Part shown: piece after piece, positions 54,433 to 61,839 of the stretch
How the letters are laid out: each line of letters starts with the position of its first letter
Numbering within the stretch: the first letter of the stretch is position 1
Assembly (NCBI RefSeq): GCF_900103545.1
Contig: NZ_FNHH01000004.1
Span: 124,001-188,000 of the forward strand
Reading direction: 5' to 3'
Length of the DNA: 64,000 nt
DNA from: Daejeonella rubra
GTDB taxonomy: Bacteria > Bacteroidota > Bacteroidia > Sphingobacteriales > Sphingobacteriaceae
Position numbers and translations under genes: made by a program
Notes under the pieces: model-generated
Seen by the model: the letters and a program-made list of their open reading frames with translations, nothing else
The model's database searches: none
Told to the model about the DNA's origin: nothing

Positions 54433-57228
54433 TTAAAAGGAATAATTAAATGACAGTGAATAATTACTTCCAGTTTTAAATCTGCTGATAGTTTCATCTG
54501 AAGATGTGCTTGAATATTTTTTATTCATATCCTTATCGAAATACAGCACGTTGTCATTATTGAGTATATCATTTGCATTAAACTTCAATTCTCCTTTTGC
54601 CTTAAGTATTTTATATCCCAGCTGGAAATCAAAAACATTGCGGGGAGCTTCATAAACACTTGGAAACTGTTGTCCACCAGCATTTGCAATTCTACGACCA
54701 ATGCGATTATACAATAGATTAAAATTCACAAGATTATTCAATGTGCTATGTTGTAATCCAGCATTGATCACGTAAGGAGACTGACCAACCAATGGTCGCT
54801 CTGTTTCGATCAGATTATCGATGGCAGGATTCTTAACCTTTGATTTGATCAGAGAAAGGTTGGTATAAAAATTGGTGTTTTTAAAGGTCTCACTACCCAA
54901 AAAAGACAAGTTTTTCCTATATTCTAACTCAATACCATAAACGTTTGCACTCTTTGAGTTAAAATAAGAGATATCAGGTGTTGAATTTGCATCAGCAATA
55001 CTGGCTTCAATAGCATTTTTGAACTTCTTATAAAATGTTGAAACCGAGAATATTTGACCTGCCGAAGGGAAGAATTCATATCTTAAATCAGCATTGTCAA
55101 TTTGAGCACGTTTAAGCAAAGCGTTTCCTTGAACATTTGCACCTCTCTCATAATCATAATAAGCGAATGGTGCTAATTCTCTAAACTCCGGACGGGCAAG
55201 AGTTCTGAAATAAGAAGCTCTGAAATTACTTTTATCAGTAATACTGTAGGTATAATTTACTGAAGGAAGTAAATCCGTAAAGTTTTGAGAAACCAGGTTA
55301 TTTGTTGTTAGGGTACTCAGTTTTAAATCATATTGCTCTACACGCAATCCATAAACAATTCTGGATTTCTCTCCAATTTTATTGTCCATCATCGCATAAG
55401 CTGCATTCACTAATGAGTTAGCAACATAAGAATCACCATCATTGTTAATCTCATCCAATTTATATTTACCCTGGCTTACAAGATCATCTCCAAATAAAGT
55501 TTCGATAGGACGGGTTCTGATCTGATTATCGATCTGAGGATTATTTAAATCAGAAACCAGTCTTAAACCTAAGAAACGAACATCAAAGTTTCGGTTCCGA
55601 TAGTTTGAAGCAATTCCAGCTTTAAATGTGGCACTCTTTTTAAGAAATTTTAAAGGAAGGCTATATCCGGCTTCTGCTGAATAAATATTCTCATTTAAAT
55701 AGGAATACAGTCTGGTATTTTCTTTTCCAATATTAGTTACTCCTGCATAAAATGAGTTTGGAACATTTCTGTCTGCCACGTTACGCAGATAGTTTACCTT
55801 ACGCTGATCCGGTTGATCGTTTACCACATTTCCAAAACCAAGAGTCCATTTGAATTTTGAATTATTGTCTCCTACTTTATGCTCACCTTCAAGAGCAGTT
55901 TTGAATAAAGACTTCTGCATCATATCAAATGCATAGAACCTGATATCGCCGGTTGTTTTATTGTTACCGGTACGATAGGTATATTGATCATCAAGGGTGC
56001 GATTGTAAAGATTCTTTAAGGTAATCCTGCTGTTCTTATAGGTATAAGCAAAGTTTGCCAATGCTCCCACATTTGTAGAAAACTTATATTGATCATCATT
56101 ATAGTCAAACACGTGATATTGACGGGTAATTCCCAAATTCGTATTTTGAGAATTTCGGTAGGTTAAAGATAGAATTGCACCCAGGCGGTTATTGGTCTTT
56201 TCAAAATCTTTAACTCTTCCAAGGGTAAATTGATAATTTTGATTTAAAAATGCATTTCCACTGCTAATACCAAAATCCTGAGGTAAAGCTTTTATAGAGG
56301 CAATATTTTTGTTAGGCCCTACGCCATTATTGACAATTTTACGAGTTGAAGGAAAGTTATTAGGTATCGATCTTAAACCGTTATCAAATCCAAAATAGTC
56401 AGAAGTATTCCGGTGGCCACTTTGAAAATCCTTAAAAGTGGATTGTGAATTGTACCCATATCCCATACCGAGTGAAATAAAATTTTCATCAGGAATATTC
56501 TTGGTTATAATTTGAACCGAACCGCCTGCAAAGTCGCCAGCAAGGTCAGGAGTGGCTGTTTTATTAATGATAATATTATCAATCAGGTTAGAAGGCACGA
56601 TATCAAATGAGAATGCCTTTCTATTCGGCTCTGTACTAGGCAAAACACCATTATCTAATGAAGCCGAATTGTAACGATCAGCTAATCCTCTGACTACAAC
56701 AAATTTATTATCCTGAATTGTTGTCCCACTTACGCGCTTCAAAACTTCACTTGTATTTTTATCTGGTGATTTACGAATTGATTCAGCAGAAATTCCATCA
56801 GAAATTCTAACACTATTTTTTTGCTGGGCATATAAACCATTTATACTTTCCTGCCTTACTGTAGCCGTAATTACCACTTCTGCTAAGGCAAGTGAAGTAG
56901 CTTCCTCCATGATCACATCAAGATTAGTAGTTTTACCTGCAAGAACCTCGATATCAGTTATGTTTTTACTTTGATAACCGATATAGGAAAATGTCAAATT
57001 GTATTTCCCGGGATTAAGGTTACCTAAAGTATACCTTCCCTCAATATCAGTCGATGCACCTAATGTTGCTCCGGTAATTTTAACGGTAAGTCCTATTAAT
57101 GTCTCACCTGATTTAGAATCACTTACTTTACCAGAAATTTTACCATTAACCTGGCTATACCCGGCCTGAGTACCTAAAATTAACAGGAATAAAAAGCTTA
57201 AGTTCCGTAGAAGACTGTTGTATTTCAC
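54433..57228 (-). CDS. TonB-dependent outer-membrane receptor
   Basis: A 931-residue receptor with a signal peptide (about 1-25), an N-terminal CarboxypepD_reg-like domain (about 27-105: GKISGKVSDSKSGETLIGLTV), a plug domain (about 125-235, with VVRGLADRYNSASLDNGVLPS), and a C-terminal 22-strand barrel ending in YSLSFNYSF. It imports large or scarce ligands with energy from TonB-ExbBD. The length and layout fit the standalone (not SusC-with-SusD) type. The start codon is GTG at 57228; no ATG lies at the correct place. Upstream it has a TACCTTTG -7 element but no -33, and TTAAC repeats in its place, so activator control is likely. Confidence 0.88.
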   Translation of the reverse strand: MKYNSLLRNLSFLFLLILGTQAGYSQVNGKISGKVSDSKSGETLIGLTVKITGATLGASTDIEGRYTLGNLNPGKYNLTFSYIGYQSKNITDIEVLAGKTTNLDVIMEEATSLALAEVVITATVRQESINGLYAQQKNSVRISDGISAESIRKSPDKNTSEVLKRVSGTTIQDNKFVVVRGLADRYNSASLDNGVLPSTEPNRKAFSFDIVPSNLIDNIIINKTATPDLAGDFAGGSVQIITKNIPDENFISLGMGYGYNSQSTFKDFQSGHRNTSDYFGFDNGLRSIPNNFPSTRKIVNNGVGPNKNIASIKALPQDFGISSGNAFLNQNYQFTLGRVKDFEKTNNRLGAILSLTYRNSQNTNLGITRQYHVFDYNDDQYKFSTNVGALANFAYTYKNSRITLKNLYNRTLDDQYTYRTGNNKTTGDIRFYAFDMMQKSLFKTALEGEHKVGDNNSKFKWTLGFGNVVNDQPDQRKVNYLRNVADRNVPNSFYAGVTNIGKENTRLYSYLNENIYSAEAGYSLPLKFLKKSATFKAGIASNYRNRNFDVRFLGLRLVSDLNNPQIDNQIRTRPIETLFGDDLVSQGKYKLDEINNDGDSYVANSLVNAAYAMMDNKIGEKSRIVYGLRVEQYDLKLSTLTTNNLVSQNFTDLLPSVNYTYSITDKSNFRASYFRTLARPEFRELAPFAYYDYERGANVQGNALLKRAQIDNADLRYEFFPSAGQIFSVSTFYKKFKNAIEASIADANSTPDISYFNSKSANVYGIELEYRKNLSFLGSETFKNTNFYTNLSLIKSKVKNPAIDNLIETERPLVGQSPYVINAGLQHSTLNNLVNFNLLYNRIGRRIANAGGQQFPSVYEAPRNVFDFQLGYKILKAKGELKFNANDILNNDNVLYFDKDMNKKYSSTSSDETISRFKTGSNYSLSFNYSF

Positions 57229-57249
57229 TTTGTTACGTTTTAATTTCTA

Positions 57250-57257
57250 CAAAGGTA
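57250..57257 (-). promoter_or_regulatory. -7 element of the TonB receptor gene
   Basis: TACCTTTG on the minus strand matches TAnnTTTG and lies 21 bp before the GTG start. No -33 TTTG is at the expected spacing, which fits activator dependence on the TTAAC repeats upstream. Confidence 0.55.
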
Positions 57258-57268
57258 TTACCACAGTG

Positions 57269-57347
57269 TTAACTCATGGTTGCATTAACATTATGGGTAA
57301 ATTACCAATGCATTAAGTTTATGTTAATCGTGTTAAGTAATTATTAA
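57269..57347 (-). promoter_or_regulatory. TTAAC repeat cluster before the TonB receptor
   Basis: Six TTAA cores occur, at 57269, 57285, 57313, 57324, 57333 and 57344. On the minus strand the distal four read TTAATAA-N4-TTAACAC-N2-TTAACAT-N4-TTAATGC, with two 11-bp-pitch pairs. They lie upstream of the -7 element in the 331-bp gap between the receptor and the DUF6428 gene. Confidence 0.5.
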
Positions 57348-57418
57348 CAAACCGTCTAATTCGCACAGGAGTGTATAAAACTCTTTTTTTTTGAAAAATT
57401 TGATGGTTAGAATTATTA

Positions 57419-57434
57419 ATCGTAATATTGCGAT
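57419..57434. promoter_or_regulatory. ArsR-type operator, distal copy
   Basis: ATCGTAATATTGCGAT has one mismatch to the perfect palindrome at 57509. The two centres are 92 bp apart in the gap between the TonB receptor and the DUF6428 gene. Confidence 0.5.
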
Positions 57435-57508
57435 ACATTATTTAAAATCAAAGAGAATCATCCTAAATTAATTGTGAACAAAAAAAACAAGCTTTTTTTT
57501 AAACTACT

Positions 57509-57528
57509 TTATCGTAATATTACGATAA
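57509..57528. promoter_or_regulatory. ArsR-type operator before the DUF6428 gene
   Basis: TTATCGTAATATTACGATAA is a perfect 20-bp palindrome, ending 31 bp before the ATG. It looks like an ArsR/SmtB-family operator and would overlap the start of transcription. Confidence 0.6.
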
Positions 57529-57559
57529 TTAATATTGAAAAATAAAAAACATAAATAAA

Positions 57560-58015
57560 ATGAAACTATCAGAAATTAAAGAACATCTAAGCAATGCAGA
57601 GTATATCAATTTTGAACTTGAAAATGGCGAATCTGTACCTGAACATTTTCACGTTACAGAAGTTGGTATAGTTACTAAAAACTTTATTGATTGCGGAGGC
57701 ACGGTGCGGAAGGAAAATGTGGCTAATTTTCAATTATGGGATGCCAATGACTTCGATCACCGATTAAAGCCTCAAAAATTATTGGGTATCATTGCCTTAT
57801 CAGAAAAGGTCTTAGGGATGGAAGATCTGGAGATTGAGGTAGAATATCAGACTGAAACCATTGGAAAATACAACCTGGGCTTTAATGGAAAGAACTTTAT
57901 ATTATTATCTAAAAAAACCAACTGTCTGGCAAAGGACAATTGCGGTATTCCGGAAGATAAACTCAAAGTAAATTCTAATCAGGTTTCTTGTAAACCAGGA
58001 GGAGGCTGCTGCTAA
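57560..58015 (+). CDS. DUF6428-family protein (ars-linked)
   Basis: A 151-residue protein of the DUF6428 type, known in Bacteroidota beside arsenate reductases. Features are the HFHVTEVGIVTKNF and CGGTVRKENVANFQLW segments. The C-terminus is Cys-rich (CLAKDNCGIPED, CKPGGGCC), suggesting metal or metalloid contact. A palindromic operator lies upstream. The arsC-like gene follows at once, so it forms a short operon. Its function is unknown; it could carry arsenic or act with ArsC. Confidence 0.75.
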   Translation: MKLSEIKEHLSNAEYINFELENGESVPEHFHVTEVGIVTKNFIDCGGTVRKENVANFQLWDANDFDHRLKPQKLLGIIALSEKVLGMEDLEIEVEYQTETIGKYNLGFNGKNFILLSKKTNCLAKDNCGIPEDKLKVNSNQVSCKPGGGCC

Positions 58016-58025
58016 AACAATTCGG

Positions 58026-58451
58026 ATTAATAAGAAAAAAATATTGGTACTATGTACCGGAAATAGCTGCAGGAGTCAGATCGCGGAGGGATATTTAAGA
58101 CATTTTTCAGGAAACAGGGCAAAAATTTACAGCGCAGGCATTGAAACACATGGTGTTAACGCCAAAGCGATTCAGGTAATGATGCAGGATGGGATAGATA
58201 TCTCGAAGCATACATCGAATAATTTGGATGAATATAGGGATATTGATTTCGATATGATAATCACGGTTTGCGATCATGCCAAAGAGAACTGCCCATACTT
58301 TCCCGGTAACGCAACCAGATTTCATTCTAATTTCCCGGATCCGGCGAAAGCTACCGGGACTGAGGAAGAAATCATGAATAAGTTCATCGAAGTCAGGGGA
58401 CTAATCAAAGAATACTGCCTGAATTTTGTGAATGAAAATCTTAAAAATTAA
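58026..58451 (+). CDS. arsC: Arsenate reductase / low-molecular-weight phosphotyrosine-phosphatase family
   Basis: A LMW-PTP-fold protein. The catalytic P-loop is LCTGNSCRSQ (Cys first, Arg last), and the general acid lies in NFPDPAK. This fits thioredoxin-dependent ArsC, which reduces arsenate to arsenite, though a true phosphatase cannot be excluded. It may use the thioredoxin at 10 kb. No ATG is available. The first standard initiation codon in frame is TTG at 58044, which would cut off the first beta strand (MVLCTGN). I place the start at ATT 58026 (INKKKILVLCTGN), which restores the fold. No arsenite pump or ArsR lies nearby. Confidence 0.75.
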   Translation: MNKKKILVLCTGNSCRSQIAEGYLRHFSGNRAKIYSAGIETHGVNAKAIQVMMQDGIDISKHTSNNLDEYRDIDFDMIITVCDHAKENCPYFPGNATRFHSNFPDPAKATGTEEEIMNKFIEVRGLIKEYCLNFVNENLKN

Positions 58452-58528
58452 AAAAGGAACTATAGCATAATACTGCCCGGTTTAATTTACCTGGCAATAT
58501 TTCAGTTTTTGATATTAGTTTAGGATAT

Positions 58529-59035
58529 TTAGTATCGAATTCCTGCCTTCTTCAATATAAAATGAAGTAACCAGATAGGCCCTATTAATAGAAATTTGAC
58601 ATCATCAAAGAAGGACGGTTTTTTCCCTTCGATCTTATGCCCGATAAACTGTCCTATCCAGGCAATAACAAAAATACCAAGACAAACCTGCCACATCTGC
58701 GGCCAGCCTTCAGTATTATGCATTTTCTCAAGAGAAACAATTCCTGCTGAAAAGAACATGATCAACAAAAGCATAAAATAGGACAAGACAGGTGATAATT
58801 TATAATAGTAATAAATGGCAAAGGCAATTAAAAAAGAGGCCCAATTAACATAACCATTATATTTTCCCAGAAACTCAAGATATGGAAAGGGAATGGCCCA
58901 GATCAAACCAAACAAACTAAACACGATGGCTGGAACACAAATCCAGTGGATAATTTCATTGGTATGATTCTGATGGCTCTCTGAATATTTATCAAAGTAC
59001 ACATCTACCGGCCGGGATTGTGCTTGTTTTTGCAT
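58529..59035 (-). CDS. DUF962 / Mpo1-like membrane protein
   Basis: A 168-residue membrane protein with about four hydrophobic segments and the family pattern YSESHQNHTNEIIHWICVP near the N-terminus and GQFIGHKIEGKKPSFFDD later. Yeast Mpo1 is a fatty-acid alpha-oxidation dioxygenase that uses a His-rich iron site, and the conserved histidines are present here (YSESHQNHTNEIIHW, FIGHK). The bacterial function is unproven. The heptad array at 59046-59167 separates it from rny, which lies upstream on the same strand. Confidence 0.75.
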   Translation of the reverse strand: MQKQAQSRPVDVYFDKYSESHQNHTNEIIHWICVPAIVFSLFGLIWAIPFPYLEFLGKYNGYVNWASFLIAFAIYYYYKLSPVLSYFMLLLIMFFSAGIVSLEKMHNTEGWPQMWQVCLGIFVIAWIGQFIGHKIEGKKPSFFDDVKFLLIGPIWLLHFILKKAGIRY

Positions 59036-59045
59036 ATCTAAAAGG

Positions 59046-59167
59046 AGTTATAGGTTGTAAGTAATAAGTTATAAGTATAAATATCGCTCAAAATCTAAAT
59101 TCAATTATTTACGGATTAAAGTTTTACTTACAAATATTACTTACAACTTATTACTTACAAATAAAAC
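59046..59167 (-). repeat. Heptad-repeat array at the rny 3' end
   Basis: Left block GTTATAG-GTTGTAA-GTAATAA-GTTATAA (59046-59081) and inverted right block ACTTACA-ACTTATT-ACTTACA (59122-59167), pitch 7 in both. The arms share the run TTGTAAGTAATAAGTT as complement. The right block reaches the first base of the rny stop codon. Confidence 0.75.
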
Positions 59168-60729
59168 TATTTAGCGTAAGCAACAGACCTTGTTTCACGG
59201 ATCACTGTAACTTTGATCTGGCCCGGATAGGTCATTTCAGTTTGAATACGGTTAGAGATATCAGCAGCAAGGATCTCTGCAGCGGCGTCAGTGATCCTTT
59301 CACTTTCTACAACCACACGTAACTCTCTGCCTGCCTGGATTGCAAAAGTTTTTTCAACACCAGGATACGATAAAGCAAGCGATTCAAGCTCTTTTAACCT
59401 TCTGATGTAACTTTCAACCACTTCCCTTCTTGCACCCGGCCTTGCGCCTGAAATTGCATCGCAAGCCTGAATAATAGGAGATATCATAGAAGTCATCTCA
59501 ACTTCATCATGGTGAGCACCAATAGCATTACAAACTTCGGGATGTTCCTTATATTTTTCTGCAAGCTGCATACCTAAAATTGCGTGTGGTAATTCAGGAT
59601 TATCATCAGGCACTTTACCTATATCATGCAATAGTCCGGCGCGCTTAGCCATTTTAACATTCAACCCAAGTTCTGCAGCCATAGTCGCACAGAAATTTGC
59701 TACCTCACGGGAGTGTTGTAACAAGTTCTGTCCGTAAGAAGAACGATAACGCATTCTTCCAACCATTCTGATCAGTTCAGGATGAAGTCCGTGGATTCCA
59801 AGATCAATTACTGTACGCTCACCGATCTCAACGATCTCATCTTCGATCTGTTTTTTAGTTTTTGCTACTACCTCCTCAATTCTGGCAGGATGTATACGGC
59901 CATCTGTTACCAGACGGTGTAAAGCCAAACGGGCTATCTCACGTCTTACAGGATCAAATCCTGAAAGAATGATCGCCTCAGGAGTGTCATCAACAATGAT
60001 CTCAATTCCGGTAGCTGCTTCAAGAGCACGAATATTACGTCCTTCACGGCCAATTACTCTTCCTTTGATCTCGTCGTTTTCAATATTGAATATAGAAACT
60101 GTATTTTCTATTGCACTTTCAGTAGCAGTACGCTGAATTGTCTGAATTACAACTTTCTTAGCTTCCTTGCTTGCAGTTAATTTAGCTTCATCTACAATAT
60201 CCTTGATCTGAATCATTGCCTGAGTACGGGCTTCTTCACGTAAAGAGTCTATCAACTGATTTTTAGCATCTTCAGCAGACAAACCGGCAATTGCTTCCAT
60301 TTGCTGAATATGCTGACTCTTTAAAACATCCACATCTTCCTGCTTCTTTTTTGTCAGTTCGATCTGTTTTTCAAGGTTAGATTTAACAGTAGTTAATTCT
60401 TCTTCTTTTTTAGTCAGGTTCTCCAGTTTCTGGGTAATTGACTGTTCTTTTTGCTTAATTGAATTCTCGCGCTGATTGATGGTATTGTTTTTAGTATTAA
60501 TTTCCTGCTCATGATCAGCTTTCATCTGCAAAAATTTCTCTCTTGCTTCAAGAAGCTTATCTTTTCTAAGGATCTCAGCATTGGTTTCTGCATCTTTTAG
60601 AATCTTTTTAGCCTTATTCTGGGCGCCTATTTCCTGGTTACGGAATAGTTTGCGAAGTAAAAATCGTCCAAGTACTACCCCTGCAGCAAGTCCCACTAAA
60701 ATGTAAAGTACTATCTGTAATATGTCCAT
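59167..60729 (-). CDS. rny: Ribonuclease Y
   Basis: A 520-residue membrane-anchored endoribonuclease that starts mRNA decay. It has one N-terminal membrane segment (ILYILVGLAAGVVLG-like), a long coiled coil (about 30-200), a KH domain (RVIGREGRNIRALEAATGIEI) and an HD domain with LLHDIGKVPDDNPEL. I start at the ATG at 60729; an upstream TTG at 60756 would add nine residues. It begins only 14 bp after the U-tract of the 6S RNA candidate, so its own promoter may overlap that gene. The 3' end meets a heptad array. Confidence 0.95.
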   Translation of the reverse strand: MDILQIVLYILVGLAAGVVLGRFLLRKLFRNQEIGAQNKAKKILKDAETNAEILRKDKLLEAREKFLQMKADHEQEINTKNNTINQRENSIKQKEQSITQKLENLTKKEEELTTVKSNLEKQIELTKKKQEDVDVLKSQHIQQMEAIAGLSAEDAKNQLIDSLREEARTQAMIQIKDIVDEAKLTASKEAKKVVIQTIQRTATESAIENTVSIFNIENDEIKGRVIGREGRNIRALEAATGIEIIVDDTPEAIILSGFDPVRREIARLALHRLVTDGRIHPARIEEVVAKTKKQIEDEIVEIGERTVIDLGIHGLHPELIRMVGRMRYRSSYGQNLLQHSREVANFCATMAAELGLNVKMAKRAGLLHDIGKVPDDNPELPHAILGMQLAEKYKEHPEVCNAIGAHHDEVEMTSMISPIIQACDAISGARPGARREVVESYIRRLKELESLALSYPGVEKTFAIQAGRELRVVVESERITDAAAEILAADISNRIQTEMTYPGQIKVTVIRETRSVAYAK

Positions 60730-60742
60730 AATTATTTTTAAT

Positions 60743-60921
60743 AAAAAAAACCGCAACTAAATTTTAAGCCTCATGTACTGTAAAAGCTTCATTCATTAGG
60801 ATTAGAGTATTGATCATGATCAGGTGCCTAAGCAAATGACGAATCTTTTAACTCTTCTAATACTGAAGTGTTAAGCTTTAAATAGTGAAACTCAAAAATT
60901 TAACTGCGGTTAAATCTTTAA
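60743..60921 (-). ncRNA. ssrS: Candidate 6S RNA
   Basis: The 216-bp gap between zapA and rny contains a long closed hairpin on the minus strand. The 5' arm AACCGCAGTTAAATTTT (60895-60911) pairs with the 3' arm AAAATTTAGTTGCGGTT (60749-60765), then a T-run ends transcription. Inner segments also pair, AAAGCTT to AAGCTTT and TATTAGA-type to AATCCTA-type, leaving a central unpaired region and an apical loop, as in 6S RNA. A TATATTTA -7-like element at 60928-60935 predicts an RNA of about 180 nt. The zapA neighbourhood is the classic ssrS location in many bacteria. 6S RNA binds sigma-factor holoenzyme and lowers promoter use. A covariance search was not run. Confidence 0.6.
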
Positions 60922-60945
60922 TGCTCTTAAATATAAAGAACGATA

Positions 60946-61236
60946 TTACTTCGAAAAAAAATCTGTCAACAGCTGATCCAATTGATAAACCTTTTCTGTT
61001 ACATCCGTATCTTCATGCATTACTTTTCTTTCAGCTTTTAATGTAGCTGTAGCGTAATGCAAAACACACATGGATAACAGATCCTGTTTATCCCGAACCG
61101 CATAATTGTCCTGATATTCCTTTATGCGATCATTAATTATTTTAGCTGCCCGTCTAATCACTTCCTCTTCTTCCATGTTTACCTTTAATGGGTAAACCCT
61201 ATCAGCAATATTTATTTTTATGGAGATTTCTCCCAT
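60946..61236 (-). CDS. zapA: Cell division protein ZapA
   Basis: A 96-residue ZapA-family protein. The N-terminal beta domain (IKINIADRVYPLKVNMEEEEVIRRAA) is followed by a long coiled-coil helix with the INDRIKEYQ and LLSMCVLHYATATLKAE segments. It bundles FtsZ protofilaments at midcell. It lies 21 bp downstream of the coiled-coil gene. The 6S RNA candidate follows. Confidence 0.87.
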   Translation of the reverse strand: MGEISIKINIADRVYPLKVNMEEEEVIRRAAKIINDRIKEYQDNYAVRDKQDLLSMCVLHYATATLKAERKVMHEDTDVTEKVYQLDQLLTDFFSK

Positions 61237-61257
61237 TTGAGCTTATTTCACTAAGTA

Positions 61258-61566
61258 TTACTTTTTAAGCAACACAATACACTTATCTATTTCGCGTACA
61301 AATTCGGTAATTTTTTGCTTTATGTCAAGAGTTTTTTCATTAAGACCTAAATCAGCAGATGGAATACCCTCCAATGAACGGGCTAATGTCAAAACTCTAA
61401 GCTTTTCTTCCAGTTCTGACTTCATTAAATTCCGGCTATCAACAGCCTGTTTTAATGAAATATTTTCCTGCTTCAATAAGTCGTTTTCTTCCTGCAAAGC
61501 TGCACAAAGCTCTATTAACCTGCCTGTTTTATCAATTACCTTACTAAGCTGATCTGCGACTGTCAT
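61258..61566 (-). CDS. Small coiled-coil protein upstream of zapA
   Basis: A 102-residue protein that is almost entirely heptad-patterned coiled coil (LIELCAALQEENDLLKQENI, SELEEKLRVLTLARSLEG). It precedes zapA by 21 bp on the same strand, the same place such a gene takes in other Bacteroidota (pheT, coiled coil, zapA). It may act with ZapA in division in a ZapB-like way, which is a guess from context and shape. No known domain name is assigned. Confidence 0.7.
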   Translation of the reverse strand: MTVADQLSKVIDKTGRLIELCAALQEENDLLKQENISLKQAVDSRNLMKSELEEKLRVLTLARSLEGIPSADLGLNEKTLDIKQKITEFVREIDKCIVLLKK

Positions 61567-61569
61567 TAG

Positions 61570-61839
61570 AGTTGTAAGTATTAAGTAGTAAGTTGTAAGT
61601 ATTAAGTAGTAAGTATTAAGTAGTAAGTATTAAGTAGTAAGTTTTATATGTTAAGTTTTAAGCTCTCGATGATAATTCAAAAACTCAGATTAAGCTTAAT
61701 TATAATTTATTAGGACATTATTTGAATTTAAGTTCTGGACTAGGAAACATTCAAACTAACTCCTTACTTAAACTTATAACCTATAACTTATAACCTATTA
61801 CTTACAACTTAATACTTATAACTCATAACTCAATCCTTA
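61570..61839 (-). repeat. Large heptad-repeat array at the pheT 3' end
   Basis: Left block (61570-61645) has about eleven 7-bp units such as AGTATTA and AGTAGTA in tandem. Right block (61762-61839) has about ten inverted units such as ACTTATA and ACTTACA. The 116-bp middle part is ordinary AT-rich DNA. The right block runs into the pheT stop codon at 61837-61839. This is the longest of the five arrays. Confidence 0.8.

Noticed and set aside
58471..58499. Terminator after arsC
   Set aside because: A 7-bp stem with one mismatch before a T-rich stretch is too weak to call.
61570..61645. Tandem repeats looking like a CRISPR array
   Set aside because: Units are 7 bp with no unique spacers, and no cas gene is near. 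They belong to the heptad-array family.
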